Shown here piece by piece: positions 35,251-47,089 of a stretch of DNA of 64,000 nucleotides (position 1 is the stretch's first letter; the number at the start of each line of letters is the position of its first letter). A program made the translations under genes and the position numbers. The stretch lies in NCBI GenBank assembly GCA_946902985.2, contig OX336397.1, positions 151,707,890-151,771,889 on the forward strand, given 5' to 3'. The notes under the pieces were generated by a model that was not told the DNA's origin, made no database searches, and saw only the letters and a program-made list of their open reading frames with translations. The DNA is from Meconema thalassinum (taxonomy: Eukaryota > Arthropoda > Insecta > Orthoptera > Tettigoniidae).

Positions 35251-38130
35251 TGGGTAGATTATAGGCTAGGGAATAACCCACCCACCAAGGGAAGATGATT
35301 AAGAAAAGGAAATGTGTTTCGGACTGAAGAAAAAGGATAGAAAAATAGGAGGAGAGCCCCACAAAATTAATAAGCTTCACTTTAAACACACTTAAAGTCG
35401 ATTGCCACAGAAACTTAACCTCCTGATATCTAAAATAGGTACGAGCTTGGTCGAGGCCAACGGGAACCGCAGCTGGGACTTGGGCGATTTGCAAGAGAGA
35501 GGCTTTAGTAGGTTTCCTCCCAAGCATGTATAAAAGTATTATGTGGAAGGGTAATGGTCCGGCAAGACCGAGAGCAAACGATTTATTGTATGTCTTCTCA
35601 AAGAAATTAGTTTTTTCGAAATGATTCGAAGAATGCCAATAGTTAATCAAGCTTGGTATTTTCAATTTTTTGAAGTTATAGAATTCCTAAAAAGAGCGAC
35701 CAAGTGCTTCAAGGAAGGGGAGTGACGAAAAAATTATAACTTGGAAAGTAATTTTGGTAAGTGACCCAATGGTTGCATTTGGAAATTGCTAAGCCCTTAC
35801 TCAGCGAGAGGCCGGCTAAAAGCTTAGACAAAAAAAAAAGAAACACTTATCTTTTGGGAAATTGACCATAAGTTTTCGGAGAGGATCTCCACAAGCAGGT
35901 AGCTGGCGTAGCGAGCTTTACTTGCCTTACTGGCCAATTAGAATTAGCTATTAAAGCTAAGAGAAGCTTTGACAAGATTTCCACTAAGAGTTTTTGCTCA
36001 AATGCAACGAGTGGTGAAATTCCTATCAATAGATTTAAGGGCATCGAGTAGGGAGAGCCAAGGAGTACAGGACCTTGCTTAACTGTTGTATTGGAAAAGT
36101 GAGAATCCAAAAACAAATATTTAATTTATTTAACAATTCAAAGAAGCGTAACTTTAACAAAGAAATATGTTCTATGTAGTTAACAATTTGGGGTCGCAGA
36201 CCTCCAACAACGTTCAGAAATTGCTCCAGGCAAATGACAATTTTTAAGGTTTTTAAACCTTGTATTAAAATCTTGGTAAGATTTAATAAAATAGGCAAAA
36301 TGGAATAATTAAAGTTTTAACATTTACAGGAGTACAAGCAGTGTACTATAAGAAACCTCGGAAAGAACATTCTAACGAGAATAACAACCTCGAAGATAAC
36401 AAAATAGAAAACTTAAAGAAAAAAAAAGGAAGTTCCTACAACTTCTTATATTTAAACAGAATTACTTTATGAGAATTATACAAAGAGAGCAGGTCACTTA
36501 CTGTGAACCTGAAAAGTTAATCAGAAGGAAGGTTCTAGACATCCTATACTTTAAATAGGACTCGCAAGTTAAATGAGGCAGTTTTCATTTAGCGAGACCA
36601 AAAAATAATTCACTCGAGAGTTGAGAGAATTGTTTTCCCTGCTTTTGAAGGGAGGAACAATGGAAGTTTGAAACGTGTGCTAGACACGTAATTATACAGA
36701 GATACTTAATGATAAACCAACAAAAATGGAAGGGCACTTCTTGGAATGACACCTTATTGGAACAGACCTAGATTAAAAGTTTATTGCAGATTGTTAGTAA
36801 GAGGTTTAGGAAAGAGAAATGGGAATTAAGGAAAATGTTCATGGCCTTATTTGAATATAAGCGGACAATCGCGACGCGGTAGAAAAGTTGAGCAAGCACT
36901 GGTTTTCACTATAGTTCATTGAAATATATGAAAAGTTCACTGTGGAGACACAAAGTTTATGGAAAAGAAAGTTATTGCAATTATGAAAATAACTGGTTTC
37001 ACTAGATAAGTGAGAGTCTATTTCTTGAGAAAGTTGTAAATTACAATTAAATACGCTATAGAAAATTCCCGCGGTGGCCGAAACTTCACTATGTAGTAAT
37101 TTAGAAGTAAGATAATTCAATTTTAAATAGAATTCTCACAGGTACGTGAGAAATACATGACGGCAGGACTTGTAGATTGAGTACAGAATCTGGAAGGTTC
37201 CAGAACAATCTTAGCAGTAAAATGGGGCTAATGTAAATCCAGCGGAGGAACTAGCTTGTTGAATTATAGACAGCGGGTAATTAGATAATATCCCACGTAG
37301 TGAGAGGATTTCTCATTTGAATAGCTTAATAAAAGCTCTTTATGGTAAAGTCGGCTTATACAAGCGAAAGCTCAACATGGCAAATCCCACGAAGAATGAT
37401 TATTGCCCCAAAATAAATACTTTCACACTGTCTATAAAAGTATCATTAAAAAAACGTGGAAGTTAAAACCATGAAGATGAGGTTAAAACTTGAAGAAGGT
37501 ACTTATCTTTGTTGCATGTCGAAGTGAAGTTCCTCACTGATGCCTAGAGTTCCAACATGGCGTGGAATTTTAAAAAAATGCCTCGTTAGGTCAGGAGGCT
37601 AGCTCTGGTTGAGCCTTAACTGATTGCTTCAACTGCCGACTAAGAAGTGAGACTTGCTCAACGAAGCACGGAAGGTCCTAGGAAGGGGAGAGAGTGGGGG
37701 TAGGAAACAAAAGGTATACATATCAGCATAACCAACTTATCAAAAATAAATTTTCTTCTTGATGGATGGTCTTCTAAGAATTGATAGTAGGCGATATTAG
37801 CGCAGCATGGTGGGTGAAACAGTAGACGTACTCCTCTTGCTCAAGGAGAAAATAGCTGGCGATAGTAACAAGATCTGATGGCCAGATGGATATGTAAGTC
37901 CTCTTGCACGATGAGGAATTGAGTAGCTTCAGAGGTTCGCTACTAGATGACGCTAGGTGGGTCACAGAAGTTATATATCTGAAACATACTTATGAAGACG
38001 TAAGATATTTTCCCATCAAGGAGAAAACAGAAGATCACTGTTGGTGTTTGGCAAAGAGGAAGGAAGAAATGAACATGCAAGGAGCAGTAGACATTATATC
38101 TCAGGTACCGTGTATTCAAAGAATACACCA
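35251..38130 (-). mobile_element. 5' LTR of the BEL/Pao retrotransposon
   Basis: A 2880-bp copy of 26784-29664; it precedes the Gag-Pol gene on the minus strand and must hold its promoter, though I see no convincing TATA or initiator that I would call. The outer end is followed by the duplicated target AATGG (38131-38135). Confidence 0.93.
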
Positions 38131-38273
38131 AATGGTGCATTCAAAGAGTGAAAGTATATAACATACTTCAAAAAATACCAAGTGAGCTACTGTGTAGTGT
38201 TGATGACATTGTGCATATGTGTTGTGTTATGACAAATGTACAACCTCCTTTGATGTTTGAAGCCCATTATTAA
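38131..38273 (+). pseudogene. THAP transposase, C-terminal piece
   Basis: After the AATGG duplication the frame of the DDE piece resumes (CIQRVKVYN, then LQKIPSELL, SVDDIVHMCC, VQPPL) and ends at TAA 38271-38273. This is the tail that normally follows the catalytic Glu in DDE_Tnp_4 transposases. Together with 20897-21817 and 25722-26783 it shows that the transposase had no other disabling change when the two retrotransposons landed. The last 47 bp overlap, tail to tail, the end of the minus-strand nuclease. Confidence 0.85.
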
Positions 38274-39812
38274 ATCTGCACGTTAGTTCCCTTAAATAGT
38301 GTGTGAAGAAAAACTGTTGCAACTTTTCAATACAGACCTTTAAGAACATATCATATCTTTGAATTTCTAAAAGAATTGAACTATGGTTGTCTGTATAAAT
38401 GAAAAAGTCACAAGCATCAAGCCCACAACAGTACATCAACAGCTGGCATTGAGTGAAATATGCATGATTTGGTTTCAGTTCCAAATTTCCTTCTGAATTT
38501 CCTATAAGATAGGGCACATTAATCTCCTCATTTTCACCTGATTGGTTTGTCTTTACATGAAATAGGACATTTAATTTCCAGTACCCTTTATGGCTTCCCA
38601 TCCACCATTACTATACCATCAGGACTAGCACACAACCAAGGATGGGTGACATGAATTATGAGACCACACTCAACAACTGTTTTACCATATAAATTTATGT
38701 ATTTGGCAAGTGCAGTTTTTTCTAACTTTTTTCCAAATGTGACTTTCCTAAGACCCCTACCATTAAGACATTTAGGGTTCAAGAGTGTATTTACCAACTT
38801 CTCATGATCTTTTCTCCTAGTTTTAATTGAATGTGCCCCACATGCAGAGATCCTTTTCTTCCTTTCTGAAAACCAGAGGTCAGACTTCGATTGATGTAAG
38901 GTTTTTACACAAATTTCAACTGCTTGAGTCTTATTAATTACAACATGATTGTTATAAAAATAACTTGCTAGTGCAGAATTGCTAACACTACACACATCAA
39001 TTACCGGTATTACAGATGTAGTCTCCTGTTTCATTAATAATGTTATTACATTTTTACATGCATTATTCTGAACCGTAACTGTGACATCTGCTATTAAATT
39101 TCCTAGCAATTCATTGGCAACTTAACTGATTCTGACTTGTTCTCCTCATTTAAAATTTTGGAAAGTATACATGGGGTTTTCTAATCGGAAATTTCAACTG
39201 GTTTTACATCAAGCCTCTGCCTTTTTGTGGGAAAAAGTTCTTCTAACCTCTTCCCCTTGTAATATTTCTCTCCCCACGTTTGAGATTCGAGGTCGAGACC
39301 ATTCACAGGGTTGATCGGTTCGCGAAGTTACATGCTCTGAATTAACTGCATGAATAACTGCTGAAATATGCTTGCACTTCTCTGACGATCCAGCAGGGCA
39401 TTCATAGGAACATGCAATCGTCTCTCTAGTAGCATTAACCTACGATAACATTATATCGTATTAGAAATTGCGTGTACATGAACATTAATGCCGCTGTCAC
39501 CCCAGTTAGTTAGTTATTGTTGTTTTAAGGGGCGGAACTACGAGGTCATCTGCCCCTGCTGTCACCCCAACTAATGCATAAAATGAATAGATACGTTACC
39601 TCTATCGTGACATGATAAGGTTTCTGGCGAACTGATGTTTCTCTTATCACATTAGCAGTTATTACACTGTTGGTATTTCCTGCAAACTGCTTTTCTACTA
39701 AATTTAAAACATGCCCACTTTCTGCAAGTAGACAGGCCTTCTTCGAAGAATTGGGCCGATTATTGTCAGATAAAATACTCTGAAATCCTACAGTTATTAT
39801 CAAGTCTGCCAT
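38227..39812 (-). pseudogene. YqaJ-type nuclease of the THAP/ISL2EU-like transposon, decayed
   Basis: Exon 1 (39812-39600) carries SGHVLNLVEKQF and RETSVRQKPYHV; donor GAG|GTAACG. A 160-bp intron (39440-39599) ends TATCGTAG. Exon 2 begins VNATRET and holds a SWIM-like zinc motif (CSYECPAG, then KCKHIS). The nuclease core follows: LWFSERKKRISAC near 38870 and HPWLCASPDGIV near 38610, with the catalytic VLEIKCP block near 38560 now in another frame. A stop after PVEISD near 39180 and frame changes near 39260, 38590 and 38540 make it non-functional. ISL2EU-type transposons are known to pair a THAP transposase with such a YqaJ exonuclease, presumably for end processing. Confidence 0.82.
39505..39557 (-). 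mobile_element. 53-bp truncated SINE-like insertion in the nuclease intron
   Basis: A 53-bp block with a (gtta)n edge and ttgttgttttaaggggc is bracketed by the perfect 12-bp repeat gctgtcacccca (39493-39504 and 39558-39569). The same sequence block occurs at 10290. The direct repeat is the signature of target-primed insertion of a severely 5'-truncated copy, reverse strand. Confidence 0.7.
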
Positions 39813-39916
39813 GGCAACACGTTCTGTGATGACAGCTGATATTTCTGCGGTCCGCGGTAAACCACAACAGCTTACAATTCCGGCCACTCGTAGCGTGGCG
39901 GAGCATTTCTCCCTCT

Positions 39917-39934
39917 AAAGCACGGAGCCTATAC
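39917..39934 (-). repeat. Right terminal inverted repeat of the THAP/YqaJ transposon
   Basis: The reverse complement matches 20728-20745 at 16 of 18 positions and lies about 105 bp upstream of the nuclease ATG. With the nested LTR elements and one copy of each duplicated target subtracted, the transposon would be about 3.95 kb. Confidence 0.65.
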
Positions 39935-40189
39935 ACCCGAAACACATAGGCCTAGCATATTGTCACTAGAGCTGAGTATGTGTGTTGCGACTTTCCAGCG
40001 TAGATGCAGTTACCTGGAGTTATCATACAACCTTAAAAAGAACAAGCAACGTTGATAAATTTTGTGTTAGAAATCACGTACATACCATTAATTAAAGTAT
40101 TGATTCAGGTGGTAATATACACCTTTTTAAAAAATTATCCTGTTAATGAAACTGGCTGGGTGGGATTCAATTAAGTGGGAACCAGGTAA
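39935..40189. other. Stretch without recognised features
   Basis: AT-rich spacer; nothing recognised. Confidence 0.35.
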
Positions 40190-40312
40190 GCAGTATGGCC
40201 TATGCTAATGATCTGGTTGTAATAGCAGACTCCGCAGATAACTTGCAAGCCAAGATGTTAGAACTTCAACAGAAATGCGGGGAGTGTGGTTTAAAGATCA
40301 TCATATTCACAG
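40190..40312 (+). pseudogene. Small LINE reverse-transcriptase fragment
   Basis: The frame reads MAYANDLVVIADSADNLQ and CGLKI, the catalytic-loop region of a non-LTR reverse transcriptase; the usual F/YADD box reads YAND, so a catalytic Asp is changed. Only about 40 codons survive. Confidence 0.6.
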
Positions 40313-40724
40313 GCAGGCCTAGCAGTCCAGGTCGCCCCAAGCCTCATGAGATGGGTCGGACACTCGTGATCGTATAATGTACATTCACAATTGAAATCCG
40401 ACACGCTATAGAATACACATGTCTCAAGAGCTAGTCTAGGTTTCAACATGGCCTATCATTTTTATACCAAAGGATCTCATGGACTCTCTGCCTCAACGTA
40501 CAGAAAAGTCTGTTTCGTCCTAGACTCTTCGGACAATTTGCAAGGTATTGTAAAAAAAGGCAATCTTCTAACTTTCTCTCATTTGAATATTATAAAAATA
40601 CACCTTAGATGTGAAACAGTTAAACATCCATTTCAACTGCTTAAGGTTAAAAATGTTGGAGTTTTTATGTAAAACGTTATCACTCAAGCAGTGTTTCATC
40701 GTCTGACAAATATGCCAGCAGAGT
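40313..40724. other. Stretch without recognised features
   Basis: Two short open frames but no recognised content. Confidence 0.35.
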
Positions 40725-41610
40725 GAGCCTCCATTACCAATAAATTAGCTACTGTTAGCACAGCATGTGGTGAAGACTTCATCAACAATTGAGCCCAGAA
40801 TGCCAGTACAGTATTTCCGCATTACCATTAGGTGCTGTTTGCACAGGTGTAGACTTCACCTACATTAGGGCCCAGCCCAACAGAGCGAACCTGCATTACC
40901 AATAAATTAGCTACTGCTGGCACAGGTGTACACTTCACATAGAATAGGACAAAAAGTTCCAGTACAGTGATCCTGTATTACCATTAGGTACTGTTTGCAC
41001 AGGTGTAGACTTCACCTACATTAGGGCCCAGGCCAACAGAGCGAACCTGCATTACCAATAAATTAGCTACTGTTAGCACAGCATGTGGTGAAGACTTCAT
41101 CAACAATTGAGCCCAGAATGCCAGTACAGTATTTCTGCATTATCATTAGGTACTGTTTCCACACGTGTAGACTTCACCTACATTAGGACCCAGGCCAACA
41201 GAGCGAACCTGCATTACCAATAAATTATCTACTGTTGGCACAGGTGTAGACTTCGCATAGAATAGGACGAAAAGTTCCAGTACAGTGATCCTGTATTACC
41301 ATTAGGTACTGTTTGCACAGGTGTAGACTTCACTGACAATAGGGCCCAGGTAGCCAACAGAGTGAAACTGCATTACGAATAAATTAGCTACAATTTGCCC
41401 AGGTGTAGACTTCACATAGAATAGGGCCAAGAATTCCAATACAGTGAATCTGCATTACCAATAACTTAGGTACTGTTTGCACACGTGTAGGCTAGACGTC
41501 ACCTACAATAGGGCCCAGAGTGCCAGAACAGTGAACCTGCATTACCAATAAATTAGCTACTGTTCCCACGGGTGAAGACTTCACCTACAATAGGGCCCAG
41601 AGAAACCGCA
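40725..41610 (+). repeat. Tandem array with higher-order structure
   Basis: Units of about 70-90 bp share 'gcattacca', 'ttaggtactgtttgcacagg' and 'gtagacttcac'. They alternate: a long variant containing 'agcatgtggtgaagacttca' recurs at about 40755 and 41074 with other variants between, so blocks of several units were duplicated together. Non-coding. Confidence 0.8.
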
Positions 41611-41884
41611 TTATGAATACAATAACGTCAGAAACTACTCGCTGCTAAAATACGAAATACTTATAGGAGAGGAAAAATAGGACCTATGATTACCTGTAGT
41701 GGATGTTCCGATTTGACCCTCCAGCTCTTATCTTCATACATATCATAAGACTCATCCAGCAGATTATAAGAGGGTAACAGTTCAATTGATTCCTAGAAAG
41801 TATCATACATGTATGAGCCAACGTAAAACATACAGACAGAACAACTGTACTAAGTTACGTGTAGAAATGTTTGGTGTTTTTCAG
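41611..41884. other. Stretch without recognised features
   Basis: AT-rich spacer before the foldback element; nothing recognised. Confidence 0.35.
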
Positions 41885-42613
41885 TCGGTCAACACGATTG
41901 TACCCAAATGAGATGGGTTATCCCCTAAAACTGAAAAAAAACGTGTGATTAATAAATACACTTCTATGACTAGTTTCGATCGTCAAGTGATCATCATCAG
42001 ATCCATTACACTTAGGCTATAAAATCTATGCCTGAAAATATGGGGGATAATATTTGTACAATACTTACACTTATTTAGTTGGAGTATTAGTAACGCAACT
42101 TGTCAGTATTTGTTAGTTGCACACTTGCTCCAGGAGCACACAGCAATTAGGAATGCGGAGAGGGGGAGCAGCCATCACACACAGGGACTTTCAGTCAGTC
42201 ACTCCAGTGCCATAAGCATACAAGTGAACTGCTCTCAACAGGACCGCACAAGACCCTAACCAGATAAGTAGCCTTTACAATACAGTACAATCAGAATTGC
42301 CAATTTACGACAACCACATATTCACTCTAAACAGGCAAATTCCGGAGGTCAAACACCACTTCCAGTATCTCAACAAAACATCACATAGGCTACAACAAAC
42401 AAATACTGACGAGTTGTATTACTAATACTGCAACTAAATAAATGTACATATTGTATATATTTTCATCCATAGATTTTATAGCCTTAGTGTAATGTATCTG
42501 ATGATGATCGCTTGACGATCGAAACTGGTCATCCAAGTGTATTTATTAATATCATGATTCTTTTTTTCAGCATTAGGAATAACCCATCTCATTGGGTACA
42601 ATCGTGTTGACAA
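41885..42613. mobile_element. Foldback-type element with long inverted repeats
   Basis: The left arm (about 41885-42125, from 'cggtcaacacgattgtaccc') is the reverse complement of the right arm (about 42390-42613, ending 'gggtacaatcgtgttgac') with moderate divergence. Arms of roughly 230 bp surround a loop of roughly 270 bp. 'tgatgatgat..cgatcgaaact' blocks lie in both arms. No coding region. The target duplication could not be defined because a poly-A run adjoins the right end. Confidence 0.75.
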
Positions 42614-43499
42614 AGAAAAAAAAAAAAACTTTTGTTTACTAAGGCAACACTGAAAAATGGTTTCAAACAACATAATGTAAGTTACGTGTAACAATGGAAT
42701 ATTAAATATCCTGGTTAGCCTACTATTTGGTAGCGGGTATTAACTTAAGTCACTATACCTTCCTTGTCATGCACATCACTATGATTGCTATGTTACACGA
42801 TATACATAATAAATACAACTTACAATATTAGGCAATTCATCTGGTTCACACTTAATGAATACCGGTAGTTGTTGATCCATAATATTCAGCAAACTAGAAC
42901 ACAAACAATGAGCTTAGGAATTATAAGAGGCCGTACTTATATCCAAATTATTATCACATATAACACATGAGTCGATTTCAGAACTAAAATAAACCTACTG
43001 GTAACGAGACGCACAGTGAGTGGAAAAGGTTGACGGTGAAACTTGACAAGATATACGTTAGGGTAAACTACGGATGTCTAAGCTATCGTTGCAATAGAAT
43101 GTGGAATTACTCGTGCAACACTGACATGAAGCGTCCTATAATTGGTTTCACACAATATGATGGTGCTGGCGAAATGTATTCCTCTAAATTTCACTACAAA
43201 CCTATCAACGTGAAAGTATACTCAGGTCACACCGCTAGTACTAAAAAATTGGCAGTAACTGGATACAATGAGTTGCAGAAAATACAAGACAATACTTCCG
43301 CGTCGTGTTACAAGAAACCCACTTCAAACCAAACTCTACATATCTCCCTCAGAATCAAAATTGAACGGAAGGGACTCGAAGATGTCCTTCCCTTGTAACT
43401 TTATGTGCACAGGGCACGAACATGTCCAAACAGGACTCAGGTTGGGAGAATCACCCTCATTGTTAAACTAAGTCACGTCTGTAAAGAGTACGGTACTTC
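42614..43499. other. Stretch with one unsupported open frame
   Basis: A 122-codon plus-strand frame at 43030-43398 has no recognisable domain, repeat or close neighbour. I note it but do not call it a gene. The rest shows nothing. Confidence 0.3.
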
Positions 43500-43546
43500 A
43501 AATTTCCCTACATGTTTGTTGTTTCAGTCTTCAGTCTTTCGACTGG
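43500..43546 (-). pseudogene. 3' end of an RTE-like LINE
   Basis: The reverse complement reads 'ctgcatcaaaccagtcgaaa' followed by 'gactgaagactgaaacaaca', matching the 3' terminus of the LINE at 54850-56150 (56115-56152). Only the tail is present. Confidence 0.6.
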
Positions 43547-43785
43547 TTTGATGCAGATTTCCATGCTTCCCTGTTTTGAGCAAATCGTTTCATCTGGTTA
43601 TTTCACTTGGTGTGTAGGATTCAGTAGTGGATCCAGACCTCGCGGGGCCCTGGGCGATATGATAAAGTGGGGCCCACAACAATAGGAAATTTAAAAAAAA
43701 TATCAAATCAAATGGAAAATAGTTTTGTAATGATAATAAAATAAAGAATAGTTACAATATTTTGAATACACTACAATACATTTTT

Positions 43786-46746
43786 AGCCTACTTTCGATT
43801 TTTGCAAAAAATGAAAGTAGACTTATGAGATCAACACAGGACCAAAAATTGTGTGTCTGGCTGTGTGTGTGTGTGTGTGTGTGTGTGGACTCGGAAAGTC
43901 TGCCCCCCCCCCCCCCCCCTCTCCCTATCAATTTGAACACGGTGAATCTGAATTGAACGAAATTTGGTACAGAGGTAGCACTAGCAAAGGGCACCTCAGT
44001 GTCATGTTTTATATCGCCGCCATATTGACGTAAACGTAATGGCGGCCACCCAAATGTTCAAAGCTTAAATCAAATTACGACCAACCTATTCATCTGATTT
44101 CTACCAAATTTTGTAACGTTATACCTTTATGTATGACGAATCTTTTGACCAAACTACGAGGTCATCTGCCCAATAATTTGCGGAGGTGGCCATGTTTGTG
44201 TGCAAATTGATTCCCCCTATCTTTTCAAACACTGTGAAAAGGAATTGAAACGAAATTTGGTACAGAGGTAGCACTAGCAAAGGGCACCTCAGAGTCATGT
44301 TTTAAATCTCCGCCATCTTGACGTACGTAATGGCGGCCACCCAAATGTTCAAAGCTTAATTCAAATTACGACCAACCTATTCATCTGATCTCTACCAAAT
44401 TTTGTTACCTTATACCTATATGTATGAAAAATCATTTGACCAAACTACGAGGTCATCTGTCTAATAATTTGCGGATGGCGGCCATGAGATTGTGTGCAAA
44501 TCAATTCCCCCTATCTTTTCTTACATGGTGAAACCGAATTGAACGAAATTTGGTACAGAGGTAGCAAGGGCACCTCAGTGTCATGTTTTAAATCGCCGCC
44601 ATCTTGACGTAAACGTAATGGCGGCCACCCAAATGTTCAAAGCATAATTCAAATTACGACCAACCTATTCATCTGATCCCTACCAAATTTTGTAACTTTT
44701 TATCTTTATCTAAGAAGAATCGTTTGACCAAACTACGAGGGTCATCTGCTCAATAATTTGCGGATGGCGGCCATGTTTGTGTGCAAATCGATTCCCCCTA
44801 TCTTTTCAAACACGGTGAATCCAAATTGAACGAAATTTAGTAAAGTGGTACCACTAGCAAAGGGCACCTCAGTTTCATGTTTTATACCGCCGCCATCTTG
44901 ACGAAAACGTAATGGCGGCCACCCAAATGTTCAAAGCTTAAATCAAATTACGACCAACCTATTCATCTGATCTCTACCAAATTTTGTAATAGTATACCTT
45001 TATGTATGACGAATCTATTGACCAAACTACGAGGTCATCTGCCAAATAATTTGCGGAGGTGGCCATGTTTGTGTGCAAATTGATTCCCTCTATCTTTTCA
45101 AACACGGTGAAAAGGAATTGAAATGAATGGTACAGAGGTAGCACTAGCAAAGGGCACCTCAGAGTCATGGTTTAAATCTCCGCCATCTTGACGTAAACGT
45201 AATGGCGGCCACCCAAATGTTCAAAGCTTAATTCAAATTACGACCAACCTATTCATCTGATCTCTACCAAATTTTGTTACCTTATACCTTTATGTATGAA
45301 AAATCATTTGAACAAACTACGAGGTCATCTGCCTAATAATTTACGGATGGCGGCCATGATTGTGTGCAAATCAATTCCCCCTATCTTTTCTTACATGGTG
45401 AAACCGAATTGAACGAAATTTGGTACAGAGGTAGCAAGGGCACCTCAGTGTCATGTTTTAAATCGCCGCCATCTTGACGTAAACGTAATGGCGGCCACCC
45501 AAATGTTCAAAGCATAATTCAAATTACGACCAACCTATTCATCTGATCCCTACCAAATTTTGTAACTTTTTATCTCTATCTAAGAAGAATCGTTTGACCA
45601 AACTACGAGGGTCATCTGCTCAATAATTTGCGGATGGCGGCCATGTTTGTGTGCAAATCGATTCCCCCTATCTTTTCAAACACGGTGAATCCAAATTGAA
45701 CGAAATTTAGTAAAGTGGTACCACTAGCAAAGGGCACCTCAGCTTCATGTTTTATATCGCCGCCATCTTGACGAAAACGTAATGGCGGCCACCCAAATGT
45801 TCAAAGCTTAAATCAAATTACGACCAACCTATTCATCTGATCTCTACCAAATTTTGTAATAGTATACCTTTATGTATGACGAATCTATTGACCAAACTAC
45901 GAGGTCATCTGCCAAATAATTTGCGGAGGAGGCCATGTTTGTGTGCAAATTGATTCCCTCTATCATTTCAAACACGGTGAAAAGGAATTGAAACGAAATT
46001 TGGTACAGAGGTAGCACTAGCAAAGGGCACCTCAGAGTCATGTTTTAAATCGCCGCCATCTTGTGGTAAACGTAATTGCGGCCACCCAAATGTTCAAAGC
46101 ATAATTCAAATTACGACCAACCTATTCATCTGATCCCTACTAAATTTTGTAACTTTATATCTTTATCTATGAAGAATTGTTTGACCAAACTACGAAGTCA
46201 TCTGCTCAATAATTTGCGGATGGCGGCCATGTTTGTGTGAAAATCGATTCCCCCTATCTTTTCAAACACGGTGAATCCAAATTGAACGAAATTTTGTAAA
46301 GTGGTACCACTAGCAAAGGGCACCTCATTTTCATGTTTTATATCGCCACCATCTTGACGAAAACGTGATGGCGGCCACCCAAATGTTCAAAGCTTAAATC
46401 AAATTACGACCAACCTATTCATCTGATATCTACCAAATTGTGTAACAGTATACCTTTATGTATGAAGAATCGTTTGACAAAACTACGAGGTCTTCAGCCA
46501 ATTAGTTTGCAGATAGCGGCCATGTATGTGTGCAAATCAATTCGTCATATCAATTCAAACACGGTGAAACCGAATTGAATGAAATATTGTACAGATGTAG
46601 TACTAGCAATGGGCACCTCATATTCATGTTTAATATCCGTATAGCACGTTGTATTTCAGCAAGCTACTACAACCAACATTCAATTATACTCCTTGAAAAG
46701 GACAAAGAGTTATAACAATACCCATGCATTTAGGAGAAAGTAGGCT
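43786..46746 (+). mobile_element. Inverted-repeat element with internal array (AGCCTACTTTC family), copy 2
   Basis: Begins AGCCTACTTTC (43786-43796) and ends GAAAGTAGGCT (46736-46746), a perfect 11-bp inverted repeat. Inside the left end there is a CTACTTTC...GAAAGTAG hairpin and a (gt)n then poly-C microsatellite, as in copy 1 at 14071-15423 (there at the right end). Interior: tandem units of about 290 bp. No coding region. Confidence 0.72.
43925..46600 (+). repeat. Tandem array of about nine 290-bp units with an 870-bp higher-order repeat
   Basis: Each unit contains 'ttgaacgaaatttggtacag', 'gccgccatcttgacg', 'aatggcggccacccaaatgt' and 'caaactacgaggtcatctgc'. Variant pairs recur 870 bp apart: the 'ccactagcaa' variant at 44851 and 45721, and the 'agcataattc' variant at 44641 and 45511. 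This equals three units, so triplets were amplified together. The last units are the most diverged. Confidence 0.88.
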
Positions 46747-47089
46747 GTATGTTCTTTACTGAACATCTTGTTTAAATAATATGAAAGAAACCTCTAAGTT
46801 TCCTTGAAGAAGATAATGTAAACTATGAAATATTAAAATATTACTGTGCGACTTTTTTCCCGGCTGAAGTCTTCCATCATTTCACTGAAATCTAAAATTG
46901 CTAAACGGTCACGGGAGGTCATAGCTGAACTGAAAAAAAGAATATGAATTATAAATTAGTTTGAAAAGTATAACTAAATAATCAATTAAATTTAAAACAA
47001 CCCATGGTGCGGGGCCCCCCGGACCGCGGGGCCCTGGGCGGTTGCCCTCCTCGCCCTCCCCTAGATCCGCCCCTGGTAGGATTTATGAG

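Larger units (their letters stand above)
43622..47075. mobile_element. hAT-like non-autonomous element (8-bp duplication GTAGGATT)
   Basis: Left end CAGTAGTGGATCCAG and right end CTAGATCCGCCCCTG are imperfect inverted repeats (about 11 of 15) of the hAT type. A perfect 8-bp target duplication, GTAGGATT, flanks it (43614-43621 and 47076-47083). No transposase remains. It carries a second element, 43786-46746, with a long array. Confidence 0.82.

Noticed and set aside
43030..43398. 122-codon frame of ordinary composition
   Set aside because: No domain, no splice or repeat context; at this length chance open frames are common in this window.
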